Of a stretch of DNA of 64,000 nucleotides, positions 1 through 10,672 are shown piece after piece (positions within the stretch are counted from its first letter, which is position 1; every line of letters begins with the position of its first letter). The notes under the pieces are model-generated. The model was given only the letters and a program-made list of their open reading frames with translations, was not told the DNA's origin and ran no database searches. A program made the position numbers and the translations under genes. Location of the stretch: contig NC_133224.1 of NCBI RefSeq assembly GCF_040436345.1, positions 9,230,741-9,294,740 of the forward strand, written 5' to 3'. Source of the DNA: Pagrus major. Taxonomy: Eukaryota; Chordata; Actinopteri; Spariformes; Sparidae.

Positions 1-580
1 GAGGATAGCATCTTGAAAACGTTGCGCAGTGCCACTCAACAATAGTGTTAAGCTCTCTACCAGAAATCAGGCTGAAGAGCTTTTGATCGTATCACATCTT
101 CACCAGCACATGGAGTTTAGCCCAGTTGTCAAATGTAGATGTGCAAATTCCCCTTTTTCCCCTGAGCACTTTCTGTCCATGTTGGCTTCAAAGTTAGTTT
201 CACAATTGGACCATTCCCGCTACAACCGGACCACTCCGCTGATAAAGATGAGATACGGTCAAAGGCTCCAGAACAGTTAGTTCCCTTGAGGTGAGATTCA
301 TATTCATGTTTTTTGAGGCATCAGGTGGGTTCAGTTCATCCCGTCCCATCATGTGAACGGTTTCATTAGAGATAAGTAAGAAAATGTGTCCTTTTTTTGT
401 AATTTGTCTGAACTGGTCCTATTTTGCAGTCTAAAACCTTCTTGCATTGATTGTGGTTTTGGATCCTTCTCTCCTGATGCACAAAGACTATTTGGTCCCT
501 GTACAGTTACATATTCAGACACCACTGGTTGAAGTAGAGGAACAACTAAAAAAAGAGTATATGGAGAGTGGTATTCTACA
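1..580. other. Unassigned flank, no gene seen
   Basis: I see no gene, tRNA or clear repeat here. Short open frames occur in several phases but none has splice context or family resemblance. The stretch lies beyond the 3' end of the minus-strand cckar gene and could be intergenic or distal 3' sequence. Confidence 0.4.
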
Positions 581-906
581 TTAAAGGTGCACTACGTAGT
601 GTTAAGACATTTTAATCAGAAGACAAAGATCTTCATTGAGTGATTTTTTTTTTTTTGTCAAAACAAAATAAATAAACAAACTGACCTTAAAGGACAACAC
701 AGTTTCATACGTCGTACTTTGTTTATATGTGGCGGACCCTGCCACCTTTCTAGCTTCAAACAGTGTTCTGGCACCTTATTTTCGTCTGAGAACAGCTTGT
801 TTATTCAGTTATGGAAAAAATAAATATTCATGAGTTTGTATCAACTCATTTATATTAAAATTCTGATCTTGAAGTTCTTCTCCAAAACTGCATAGTGCCC
901 CTTTAA
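581..906. repeat. TTAA-flanked MITE, family A (full length)
   Basis: A non-autonomous element of about 318 bp sits between two TTAA tetranucleotides. It starts AGGTGCACTACGTAG and ends CTGCATAGTGCCCCT, which are imperfect terminal inverted repeats. Its interior, including GGCGGACCCTGCCACC, recurs at 22702-23012, inverted at about 9690-9916, and in part at 10243-10366 and 50332-50541. TTAA flanks fit a piggyBac-type mobilisation, but no transposase is encoded. An ATTAAA on the minus strand overlaps its left edge (907-902) and could serve as a cckar poly(A) signal; that is speculative. Confidence 0.75.
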
Positions 907-1184
907 TTGATATTCTGCTTCATAGAAAAACACTCCCTTGCTATGTTAGACTTGAGGTCCTTCAAGGCTTCATATGACCGGGCATCCACCTTGTTAACAA
1001 CCTCGTGTTGACCTGCTGTGAGAGCATCACGTCACACTCCAAGCTAAAGCATCGTAGCTGCTCATAAGGCAGTCCCATAAGCACTGTGAGGCCTTTACGT
1101 TAGGACAACACAGACTCCCCTCAAGTGTTTTCACTCAGCTCTTACACACACACACACACACACAAACAAACATATCAGTCCAGT
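907..1184 (-). other. cckar 3' flank / probable 3' UTR
   Basis: This is non-coding sequence directly downstream of the cckar stop codon on the minus strand. It is probably 3' UTR, with a short (CA)n run near the stop. The end of the transcript cannot be fixed because no strong AATAAA is seen on the minus strand here. Confidence 0.4.
1144..1164. repeat. (CA)n microsatellite
   Basis: About ten CA units lie 20 bp past the cckar stop codon, within the likely 3' UTR. Confidence 0.9.
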
Positions 1185-1765
1185 TTAGGTCAGCTCACTC
1201 CACGCTGATGTACGGATGCCGGTGTAGGTGAAGCGTGTGCTGCCTCCGCTTGGCGGTGTATGGCCGTTCTGCTCAGCCGTCTTTGCCCCCGCTCTAGATC
1301 TGCCCACTTCCCCTTTAGCCGTCCCAGCTGACCTCCCCAAGCCGCCGCTCCTCCTTAAGCAGCTGCAGCAGGTGAACGTGGCGAGCATCCCCTGGCGGAA
1401 GCGCTTGTTCATGAAGCAGTAAATGATGGGGTTGACACAGGCCGAGGTGTAGGACAGCAGGTGGATGAAGGAGATAGGCGCGCCGGTCAGGCGGTAGGCC
1501 GAGCGCCGGTCGAAAGCCTGCCAGGCGTTGACCACAAAGACGGGAGTCCAGCAGAGGAAGAAGAGGAAGACGATGACCAGGAGCATGCGGATCACGCGCT
1601 TCTTGGCCACCAGGTTGGCTGTAGAGCTGCTGCTGCACACGCGGCCCACCGTGGCTTTGCTGCTGGAGTTGGCGAAGTTTCCTGTGATGCTCTTCCTTTT
1701 AGACGGCTGCATGTAACAGCCATCACTGTCTCCGGGCTTGATGCTGCCTGTGCTGGACTGTCTGT
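1185..1765 (-). CDS. cckar: cckar exon 5 (terminal)
   Basis: Residues 258-450 cover most of ICL3, TM6, TM7 and the cytoplasmic tail, ending at TGA. The tail is serine/threonine and glycine rich and its end (STRFTYT) resembles the SRFSYS of mammalian CCK1R. Confidence 0.95.
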
Positions 1766-4700
1766 CTGTCAGGGGAGAGGATGTGAAAAGAAGAAGATCA
1801 GAGTGCAATTTTATCAGCAGCGGGAGCAAAAGCCCTCATGACATGAAAAGTCGGGTCACGTCTGTCACCTACAAATGGAACATTTTTCTGAAAGCTAGGG
1901 CAGCTTTTTCAGACGATCAGGATGCAATCGTCACGTCATTTGTCAATTTAAAGGATAAGTGTGGCGATATTCCGTATTTTTCTCATTGTCAAAAAAAAAA
2001 GCAATAAAATACCAAACTCAACGATGAACTGATCCTACTAGCAAATATTGTCTGTGCCGTAAACTTAAAAAACACCGTCCTGCTGCTGTAAACACTCATG
2101 CGAGCATCAATTGTGCATCCATCCGCAACTGAAAATAGTCCCAAAGAAGTGCCCGTTTGAGTAATGTTTGCTTACATCTAGTGCCCACCCGTTTCAACTA
2201 TATTCTTACGCTTTTTCAAAGATTTACATCTTCAGTGTAAACCAGTTAGCTTGGAGCTGAACACCACAGGTAAGGGGAGTCATAACGTATTGATGCCAGC
2301 CTGCTTTTGATGACATGGCTGCGTTTCATTTTCCTACCTCTGCTTGATTTCCTGCTGGAGAGCTCAAACTTGATGCCGCGGTAGAGCTCCAGGGAAATGA
2401 GTCCATAGGCTGTCATCATGATGATCCCAGGGATTAGGAAGAGCAGCAGCAACAGGGACACGTACCTGCGAGGGACAAATTTGGGGGATGCAAACGAGTA
2501 TTTGTTGTGTCTGATTTAAATAAACACCAGAGCCAAAGTGCTTTGCTATAATTAGAAACACCTGCCTTTCAGTCAAGACTAATATCATCATGACAATATG
2601 ACTGTTTCATTCATTCATGTGTGTTGTGCTGTGTAATATGCCTTTAATATGTTCTGCATTGTTTAATAATTTGACTTTTGTGTGCTTTTATTTTGAAGGA
2701 TCAAATCTGTGTCATGCCAGAAGATTTCCCCAAGTGGTCATCTCTCACCAGCGGCATCAGACTGAGAAAATCAATAAAAGGGCCGTCTGAAATTAGCAAA
2801 GAGCTACTTTAGCTGCCACACAGTCTGAGTGTGAAGCCACCCTGGTGGGACAGTAAAGCTACAGCGCTCCTTAATGCACTTATTTTCATCTCACCACGAC
2901 TGCTGGATGACGTCATTGGGCCACATCAGGCGGCACATGTGCCCGGTGCTGTTGTTGCGGCGGGTGAAGGGCTTGAGGGTGCTAGAAATGGGGTAGGGCA
3001 GCATCAGGATGAAGGACGCCACCCAGGTGGCAGTGATGACCTTGGCGGCGTGAGATTTAGTCTGCCACGTCCTGGAGGTCAGCGGGTTGCAAATGGCGCT
3101 GTAGCGCTCCAGGGAGATGGCCACCAGGTTGAACGTGGACACACTTACTGAGACACCTGCACGGATCAGAAAATAGATCACTGACAATACGACTGGAAGT
3201 GTTGAGCACTGGCAGGCCGAGACTTTAACATATCTGAACACAAAAATCACAGGAACTATTTGTATATTTGCTTTTTTACTGAGAGTTAGATGTGAGGAAA
3301 TGGTTAGCTTAGCATAAAGACTGGAAACAGGGAAACAGCTAGCCTGGTTCTGTGCAAGCTAAAAAAATACATACCTACCAACACCTCTAAATGCTTACTT
3401 ATTAACCTGTTTCTTGTTTGATAAGCACGAAAACTAATTTTATAAACAACATATTGTGGTTTTACAGGTGGTGGTTAAGCTAAGCTAACAGGCTGCTAGG
3501 CCTAGCTAGCCTATATTTACTGCACACACGAGAGTGGGAACATTCATCATCTAACTGTCGGCAAGAAAGCAGATACTTCTACACATGACCCTCATTTGGT
3601 GAGTTAGATGAGAAGATTGATAGCCTACCACACTGTTGTCCAGCAGCCAGTTAGCTTAGCTTAGCCACACCAAGAAACACTATGTTTTTAAACTTTTTTT
3701 TTTTTTTTTTTCTTTTACAGCATGTTAAGTACTGAGCTTTAAAGCTGCTGGTAGGTAGTGAAGCTAACTGGCTCCTGCCTGTAGCTTCATATTTTACGTA
3801 TTTACCAATCTTTGCATCAAACTCTTGGCAAGAAAGCAAACATGCATGTTTTACAATGACTTTGGGGCACCCTGTTTTCGTGAGTGTTAGCCTAGATTTG
3901 AAGATTGATACCTCTCTCTATCCGCCAGCAGCCAGCTAGCTTAGCTTAACCACCCAAAACCACATTATGGTACTATTCAGGTAACATTGCCCTTCTCTTT
4001 GGTTTTGGCTGTGGGCTTTGTAACACCCTGAATGGTCATCCTCTGTGTTTACTGTACTGGATGTGATACTATGGCACATTAACGTGTCGTCACATTAAAT
4101 TTAACTGCTGATCGGTGACAGAGCCCATGCTGCACCAGATCACCGCTAACACACTCAGTAACAATAACACAAAGAGCTATAAATACATTCAAATTATTGC
4201 CGTGTATGATCCGAGAGGAGCGACACGTAAACAGATAAACATGTGGACAAATGAGGTAATAACCCCGGATGGCAGCACTCTGATCTCACCGAACGGAGCA
4301 ACAGGATGTATAAGGACAAGAATGAAAATCAGATTTCCTATCGGACCTGTAATTGGATGAAAATGAATCATTTGTATAGATGCATGGTCCGTAATGACTG
4401 CACCTTATTACAAAGCTCCCAGCGAAGCTTTTCTGAGAGGTAGAAGAAGAAGAAACCTGGGGACAAGCTAATTAAAGCAAACGAAGGGCTGAATCCCATC
4501 CATGATGTCATTGACTCATCTCCCTTGAAGCTGTCTGTGTCCTTTGCAATTGATTGTTCCCGAAATAATTTGGAAGTAATTTAAATCGGGCATGGGTATT
4601 AAAAAAATGAATCCGTGATGAGTCCTGAGAACACAAACTTAGCAGTATGATGATAGAGAACATGACCGGAAGCCACCTGGCTTAAAGTCTGACTACAAGT

Positions 4701-7700
4701 GAATACATTTTAGTTTGATTATGTCCTTTTTTTGGTCATATTTAACACAATTATGTTAATTTCCCCTGCAAGAGGAAGACATGAAGAAAACTGCTTCAAA
4801 GGACTCCACTTCTCCATGTCATGGGAGGATACTTGATATACTGTTAACACTCTATTAGTTACTTCACTGACCACTGAGTAATAATAATGATTGAAGGTTA
4901 AGTTTGTGTTTTTTGTCTTTCTCACGTCTTTTGGCTCCGTCTCACTGAAGCTGTCCTGTTCACTTGTTCTGAGTTGGCTTATGTTCAGCCACTGTAGCTC
5001 AAACATACCCTCCAGACATGTTTTAAGACATATAAAAAAAAAATAGTAGTTTGTGTCTGGTATGATTTTGAATACAGTTTTTTTTTTAAAAAATAACGTC
5101 TATTCCTCCTTCTGTATTAAAAACAACAACAACAACATAATCCGTGAATGTATTGTTCATTTCACAAGTTTAACTACTGGACATCAGATGTCTCCTACTT
5201 AAAGGGGCTATTATCAATATTTGTTTTACCAAAAAAAAAAAAAGGGTAGCTTATAGTGCAACTCAGTTAGAGAATAGCTGGTGAACAAAGTTGAGCATTT
5301 AGCAGCTAAAGACCCAGATATTTCCTTCAGGAGCTGGTTGAGACCAAAAACAGAGCAAAAAAGTGTGTGAACAGACTATTACATTTTCCAGGTTGCCAGA
5401 AAAACAAGACTCCAAATGAGTGATTATGTTGCTCCATATCTGCTGATGTAACTTAGCAGCTGTTTGCTTACAAGTTTGCAATAACAACTTAAAACTGAAT
5501 GATGTGTCCAACCCAATCGTCGAATGAATGTTGACGTTTCTGCAAAACCACAGATAAGTTAAAACTTCTCTTTAAGTTTTTAAGTTTCTTCAGGTTCAAT
5601 TTTCTATTTCTCTCTTGTCACAACGCTGTACTTATGCTCTGGTTAGGTTTCGGCACAAAACCTACTTGATTATGGTAAGGAGAAGATCACGGTTTGGCCT
5701 AAAATACCGGTTTGGTCAGCACAAACACGGCTCGAAATGTCCCGAGGTCTCGCAAAAAACACCCTTTTATTGTCGCAACAAACACATCTGGAAATTGTCT
5801 CGAGGTCTCCTTTAAAGTTTTTAGTGATGTCACGCTTACAAATGTTGAAACGCCGGGGTCACCCGTCAAAACTTTTGGAAACCATCCAGTGGTGTCACCC
5901 TTACAAATACTGAAACACAGACTCGAGATATGAAAGTCAGGTAATAAACATGTAATGTGAACATGATTTGACATGTTGTGTACAAATGTCAGTACGGTAC
6001 GTATCCTATGACAACATCTGCTGTTAACATTATATGTTAGGCTTGCCTGGGCTGGATGTGTCAGTGTGCCTCCGAGTGGCCAAAACAAATCAGTTATTGC
6101 AGGTTTGACTGGAAATTCCATTCTCAGTCTATGTTCCTTTAAGGCTTCAACATCATTAATTTCTGCGTGTACACACACGTCTTTCGCCAGATTCAGAGTG
6201 AGCTGATTGAGAAACTTTCCCTTTTCAGTAGATGAATGTGAAAACAGCCCTTGGGGTGAAACTCTGCGCAGTGAAGCTCAGACCGAATGAAGTAATAATA
6301 AGCAAAATCCATGTTCTAGTAGAAGGAGAGGTTCTGTTAACCTCAGTCATTGTGTTCTCAAACTTTCTGGATATACTGTTTGTGTTTCCAATTAGTTTTA
6401 CTGGCCATGTCAGTCTTCACACCATCATTTCGCCCGACACCCTGCAATCACTCATCAACATGACTGATGGTGAATCCGCTGATAGAAAAAGGAAACAACA
6501 GGACAACAGGCTAGACTGAATTAAAAAATCCAAGATCATTTCCTCGCTTCGGCTGGACAATAAAGTTATTCTAATCCTAATCTAATAATCCAAATATAGC
6601 AGCTGGAACAACTGAATTGACGCTGCGTATACGGCTTCAGGCAAATCCACACTTTCCTGACAACTGCAGTTATCCTCATTATTGCAGTTACGCACACGAT
6701 ACAATGAAAAAAAACGCAAATTGAAATAAAAACGGTACAGCACACAACTTTAACACATTTAAATCAAAGGTCGGGTGCAAAATTTGCCGAATTTGCTACT
6801 TGCAGCTGTTGTCATTTGCTCTCAGTAAGCAGAAGAATGTCTACTTTAGATGATAACGATAAGTTCAGGGGTCACAATTACATTTTTATATAGATTTTAA
6901 CAATATGGTAAAATTTGGGGTGTGGCTTTTGGTATTTTCATAAATTGTACAATTTATCTATAAACGCAGAGTTAAAGGGGCTCCGTGGAATATCGCTGGT
7001 TGTTTTTGTTTATGTTAGCGGACTTTATTTTGTGAACTAACTCGACCCAGCACTGTAGAACAAACTGTACGTCACATCCTTTGGATTTTACGTGGAAAAT
7101 CCGACCCGAGTCCTTCACAAAGAAATCCACAGACCAACAGCTTTAAACAACTTAAACAAATCATCAACAGGCTGGTGTAGACAACCGAGACAGACGGGGA
7201 AGGTCTCATTTTTCACATCAGGTTACAATCTGCTCTTATATGGCCAATAAAAATTATTAATTAATGTAAAATGCCACATTTTTTTTTACATGGAGGCCCT
7301 TTAAGACCAGAAAAAGACAACAATTAAGATAATCTGCTATCATCCTTCCACTCACCCATGAAGTACATGACCAGCTTGCATATGACGGTGCCGAAGATGA
7401 AGTCCCTCATGAGGTTAGGGATGAGGGTGAAGGGGATGCAGACCAGGGACACCATCAGGTCGCTGACGGACAGGGACAGCAGGAAGAGGTTGGTGACGGT
7501 CCTCATGCGCCTGTTCCGCACCAGGACGGCGATGATGAGGCCGTTGCCCAGTACGCTGAGGAGGAAGATGAGGCTGTAAAGGACGATCCGGACCGTCTGG
7601 TTGATATCTGAGACACAAGTGTGAGGAGACACATAAAGTCTAAAAATGAATCATCACTCTTAAATTCATTTACAACCACTCTATTATACATAAAACATTC

Positions 7701-8234
7701 ATATTTAGCGACTTCTAAACAGTTTTGTGGTCAGTATGTGCGGAATAGTATCGTTCAGGTCTTTTGGATCATATATAATGGGCATTTTATTCTCAATCCT
7801 GTGCGTAATAGCAAGTTATATTCACTTTACATAGGCAGAACTAGCGCACAGCCACAGCATGTGTCACTACTAACACAGAGCAGACTGCGTTAGCTTTATA
7901 AAAGACCTGAGCCATATGCGTAATGCGCACTGACGCAAAAAAAATGCCCAAAGCAGTCGCTCCTTTGGCGTAATCTGGAGATAACTGGCTGCTTTTGGAA
8001 TCAAAAATTAACATCACATTTATGAATAAAATGACCTATTATTAGACAGGATGCTCCTCAGTATCTGAGGGCCAAACAGAACATGGACACATCGGCTGCA
8101 TTACCTTTAGGTTCTGGTGAGGGGTCCTGCTCGCTCTCGCACTCCGAAATGTTCTTGATTCCAAAACTGCATAAAATCTTGTTCAGGTCAGTTGAGTTGA
8201 CGAGGAGCATGTCGTGGATGGTGAACGTCTCCAT
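1185..8234 (-). CDS. cckar: Cholecystokinin receptor type A (CCK1R), complete, 5 coding exons
   Basis: This encodes a class A G-protein-coupled receptor for sulfated cholecystokinin, normally Gq-coupled at the plasma membrane, with roles in pancreatic secretion, gallbladder and gut motility, and satiety. The exons, 8234-8105, 7607-7356, 3156-2895, 2465-2338 and 1765-1185, join with phases 1,1,2,1 into 450 codons plus TGA (human is 428). The product shows N-glycosylation sequons at N13, N28, N46 and N196; TM1 with G64-N65; TM2 D93; a conserved Cys pair C120/C202; E144-R145-Y146 ending TM3; C329-W-T-P332 in TM6; N369-P-I-I-Y373 in TM7; and cysteines C390, C391 and C393 for palmitoylation. ECL2 carries M201-C202-R203. 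As I know the family, this is the CCK1-type motif contacting the sulfated tyrosine; CCK2 receptors have Val-His after the Cys. Intron 2 is long. The start was chosen as the first Met giving a CCK1R-sized N-terminus. Confidence 0.95.
1766..2337 (-). other. cckar: cckar intron 4
   Basis: A 572-bp intron with nothing recognisable beyond its splice sites. Confidence 0.7.
2338..2465 (-). CDS. cckar: cckar exon 4
   Basis: Residues 215-258 cover TM5 (LIPGIIMMTAYGLISLELY) and the start of ICL3. Acceptor CTCGCAG, donor CAGAG|GTAGGA. Confidence 0.93.
2466..2894 (-). other. cckar: cckar intron 3
   Basis: A 429-bp AT-rich intron; no repeat or embedded gene was recognised. Confidence 0.7.
2895..3156 (-). 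CDS. cckar: cckar exon 3
   Basis: Residues 128-215 cover the rest of TM3 with ERY, ICL2, TM4 and ECL2 with the MCR ligand motif and sequon N196-S-T. Acceptor GTGCAG, donor CGTG|GTGAGA, phase 2 at the end. Confidence 0.95.
3296..3960. repeat. Foldback repeat family D, one copy plus a partial second
   Basis: The modules GTTAGCTTAGCATAAAGACT, GGAAACAGCTAGCCTGG and the inverted CAGCCAGTTAGCTTAGCTTA define this family. Further copies are at 15423-15550, 18187-18533, 32593-32940, 49551-49720, 56840-57275 and 61820-62110. The inner modules are inverted relative to each other, so the element can fold back. It is a non-coding element that I recognise as common in percomorph fish. Confidence 0.65.
5190..5520. 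repeat. Repeat family C
   Basis: It shares the modules GAGCATTTAGCAGCTAAAG, CCAGATATTTCC, GGTTGAGACCAAAAACAGAG and AGACTCCAAATGA with 39990-40195 and, in a rearranged inverted form, with 37098-37556. No coding capacity. Confidence 0.65.
5615..6150. repeat. Degenerate dispersed repeat
   Basis: The core GGTTAGGTTTCGGCACAAAA followed by TTATGGTAAGG resembles a dispersed repeat I know from percomorph genomes. The long minus-strand open frame across it is fortuitous. Boundaries are approximate. Confidence 0.4.
6972..7304. repeat. TTAA-flanked MITE, distinct family
   Basis: TTAA flanks an element starting AGGGGCTCCGTGGAA and ending TACATGGAGGCCCT, imperfect inverted repeats of about 14 bp. It ends 51 bp from cckar exon 2, inside intron 2. 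The interior is not shared with family A or B. Confidence 0.65.
7356..7607 (-). CDS. cckar: cckar exon 2
   Basis: Residues 44-128 cover TM1, intracellular loop 1, TM2 and the start of TM3 up to YFMG. Acceptor TGTCTCAG, donor ATGG|GTGAGT. Residues LYSLIFLLSVLGN and VSDLM match CCK receptors closely. Confidence 0.95.
7608..8104 (-). other. cckar: cckar intron 1
   Basis: A 497-bp intron with no recognisable feature beyond its splice sites. Confidence 0.65.
8105..8234 (-). CDS. cckar: cckar exon 1 (coding part)
   Basis: It encodes residues 1-43 plus one base of codon 44: the extracellular N-terminus with sequons N13-S-T and N28-I-S. The donor is AAAG|GTAATG. A 16-18 base poly-A run (minus strand) lies immediately 5' of the start codon. 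Confidence 0.9.
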
Positions 8235-8425
8235 TGCGCTTTTTTTTTTTTTTTTTTCCTTGCCCGGTAGCCTCAAGTGAAATCAGTCATAGGAAGAGCA
8301 TTCGTCATGCTCTTGCAAAAGAAAGAGAGAGAAAAAACAAAGACGCTCCAAGGATGAGATCAATCAAAACGGTATATTCCCTCTCAGTCGAAATTAGAAA
8401 AGAAAAAGAAATAAGGAATGATGGT

Positions 8426-8447
8426 GATAATAATAATAATAATAATA
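8426..8447. repeat. (AAT)n microsatellite
   Basis: About seven AAT units in the cckar 5' flank. Confidence 0.85.
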
Positions 8448-8568
8448 TTCTCTACAAGTGCCCGTGCGCGCTCAGTCTGGTGCGCTCTGCTCCACTCAGC
8501 TCAGCGTTTCTGACAACATGTGGACGGGTCACATTCTTCAGTCTGTGCGAGTCAGCGCTCCCCCCCCA

Positions 8569-8598
8569 CCTCCTCCTCCTCCTCCTCCTCCTCCTCCT
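8569..8598. repeat. (CTC)n low-complexity tract
   Basis: About ten CTC/TCC units followed by poly-T. The purine-pyrimidine strand asymmetry lies about 340 bp upstream of the cckar start codon. Confidence 0.85.
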
Positions 8599-9130
8599 TT
8601 TTTTTCTTTTTTAAATAAAACACCCAATCATAAATCATTGCGTAAATAGTACCCTTCTGTATTCTGTATTAATACCTCAACTATTTCTACATATTCAAAG
8701 CCAGAAGTCCAGCTCACACAAGTGGAGTGAGATGTATTTAAAAATGCCACCAGGGCTCTGTAGGCTATCCATGTCCACAGTCCCCCTGACCCATTTCAAA
8801 GCATGATATTGCTCGCCGTGGCATTTCATGGGAGCATGTCAGCAGCAATATGGAGGCACATTGACTCCGTGCTGTAATTGTTGTGATGGGTGGAGAGCCT
8901 TGCTCCAATATTTGGGAATCAGTCACGTGTTGAGCTGCAGTGAATATCTCTGCAGGAGCTTGTTGTGACGTGTTATTGATCAGAGCAAGAGAAGACTGGC
9001 CCATTGTGTAAAAACTAGGTGGAAGTTGCATCACAAAATAAACCTCAAACCCAATTCAGCTCAGTTTACATCACTTAACACAACAGTGTTCACAGGGGAA
9101 ACACCTTCATAACCTGAATTGTATCGAGTC

Positions 9131-9480
9131 TTTACTTAAAGGTGCAATATGTAAGAATTGGCCACCTGTCAAATTCATACTCACAATAAATGGGGGGCAG
9201 CATCTCACCAGAGTAACTGCTAATTGTAGCTGCCGTTAGCTTCTTAGCTCAGTTAGTGTGCAGCTAGTAGCACGGGAGTTTTGGAAGGGGACGGGGCAGA
9301 TCTAGTTGGTTAGCATGCCAACTTTGGTAGATAACTCTGCAACACAATACATAGACATCGTCACGTCAAAACTGATAATTGCAGTTAGCTGGTTAGCTCA
9401 GGTAGCCGTGCAGGTAGTGGTTCGGACAGGGAGCTCGGGCACCACGGGAGTGGCGCAGTGTTAACATGCTAGTAGGGTTT
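9131..9480. repeat. MITE family B copy (partial)
   Basis: It starts TTAA then AGGTGCAATATGTAAGAATT, the same terminus as the intact element at 34435-34670. The interior (GTAGCTGCCGTTAGCT, AACACAATACATAGA) recurs at 28960-29520 and 40196-40516. The right end is not clear. Confidence 0.6.
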
Positions 9481-9689
9481 TTTAATATTGTGTAGTTTCA
9501 TCTATAACCATGCATTATATTTAATAATCCCAAATTGATTTTTTAAAAGACATTATTTTACAGCAGCAGCTAGACAGTAAAATGGGTTTAAATGGGTTTA
9601 TTTTTAATTTTTAAAGCAATTTGGGACCTCGGGACTTCTTTTGACTTGGATTATGTTGGACTGGCTACCAGAATAGATAAACAGTGTTC

Positions 9690-10173
9690 TAGGTCCCCAG
9701 AACACTGTTTGAAGCTAGAAAGCTGGCAGGGTCCGCCACATATAAACATTGTAAAACATTATGAAATTGTGTTGTCCTTTAAGGTCAGCTTGTTTATTCA
9801 GTCATGAAATAGGGAGTGTGTTTATTCAGTTTGTTTGGGCTTACAAAAATTCAGTCAATGAAGATCTTTCTCTTCTGATTAAAATGTCTTCCCCAAATCT
9901 ACATAATGCTCCTTTAAAATATAAAATATGATGTGAATGTGAGGGCTCACTGTCGGGAGGATAAACAACAGCACACTCCTCTTCTCTGACGGTCCCTGTT
10001 AGACACACACACACATCAGTTACCAAGAATAACAGCATCTTGTGTGTGTGCGTCCTTATTACTACTGTCATCTATGAGTGTGTGCAGACTCGTTATGTAA
10101 GGTCATCTGAGTGAAGAGGCACTCCTGTGAGCTCATGTGATGACTGGGTGTGTGTGTCCTTGTTGAAGTGGAG
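9690..10173 (-). pseudogene. Inverted duplicate of tbc1d19 exon 15 with intron 14 flank and MITE
   Basis: The minus strand here reproduces, in order, about 180 bp of tbc1d19 intron 14 (matching from near 22446), exon 15, the following intronic bases and part of the family A MITE at 22702. The exon copy is 9995-9951, 45 bp as in the gene, with 38 of 45 bases identical by my count. The acceptor AG and a donor GTGAGC are kept, and it reads GTVREEECAVVYPPD against GKVGEEECSVVYPPN. It lies about 790 bp upstream of the tbc1d19 start codon on the opposite strand, so it cannot be spliced into tbc1d19. It is best called a segmental-duplication pseudo-exon. Confidence 0.85.
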
Positions 10174-10242
10174 AAATTCAAAGTCAGAATTTTAACATTC
10201 ACAATATTAATGAGGTAATAACACACACTCATAGATATTTAT

Positions 10243-10366
10243 TTTATTCAGTTTATTCAGCCTTGAAAACAAAAAGAGTTTGTTTATTTAGTTTGTTGGG
10301 TCATTAAAAAAAAAAATCTTCTGATTAAAATTTCTTTCCCAAAACTACATAGTGCACCTTTAAGTA
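10243..10366. repeat. MITE family A, partial, inverted
   Basis: It ends CAAAACTACATAGTGCACCT then TTAA, the reverse of the family A terminus, preceded by TCTTCTGATTAAAAT. Only one end is present. Confidence 0.65.
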
Positions 10367-10672
10367 CAATACTTGAGTAAATGTAGTCTACTTAGTTACA
10401 ACCCCACCACCACTGATGTTTTTCATGTACAAAAAGGGCTTAAATTGAAATTTAATGTGTAAAATTCTTGGATTTTTTTGCATTTGACCTGTAAAATCAT
10501 ACAGCAATCACAAACGTTGATTTGTAACTGTCATTTTAACGTGTGGAAATAAAAAGCACATGATACAAAAATTTGTTATACTTCCATGTTGCTCTGGTGT
10601 ACCGTCGGAACAGATTTTCAGCTCGGAACCAAAGTCTCCGGCTCTTGTTTCCCCCCTGACCCTCCGTCCTCA
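10367..10672. other. tbc1d19 upstream flank
   Basis: A fragment ACTTGAGTAAATGTAGTCTAC at 10370-10395 belongs to a dispersed repeat also seen at 58600-59390. The rest becomes GC-richer toward tbc1d19 and probably includes its core promoter. Confidence 0.45.

Larger units (their letters stand above)
3157..7355 (-). other. cckar: cckar intron 2 (4.2 kb)
   Basis: The largest cckar intron. It holds foldback family D copies (about 3296-3960), a family C element (5190-5520), a degenerate repeat (5615-6150) and a TTAA MITE (6972-7304). The block 4100-4580 is free of recognised repeats and open in both orientations over part of its length. The rest shows nothing. Confidence 0.7.
8235..9133. other. 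cckar 5' flank
   Basis: This holds the cckar 5' UTR and proximal promoter (transcribed leftward). It contains a (AAT)n run at 8426-8447 and a (CTC)n run at 8569-8598. No convincing TATA box at a sensible distance was found. The block 8690-9030 is repeat-free and could hold regulatory sites. Confidence 0.5.

Noticed and set aside
1315..1638. 107-codon minus-strand ORF overlapping cckar exon 5
   Set aside because: It is an alternative frame of GC-rich receptor sequence; the overlapping frame carries TM6 and TM7 motifs.
5699..6178. 159-codon minus-strand open frame in cckar intron 2
   Set aside because: It lies over a degenerate dispersed repeat and has no recognisable domain.
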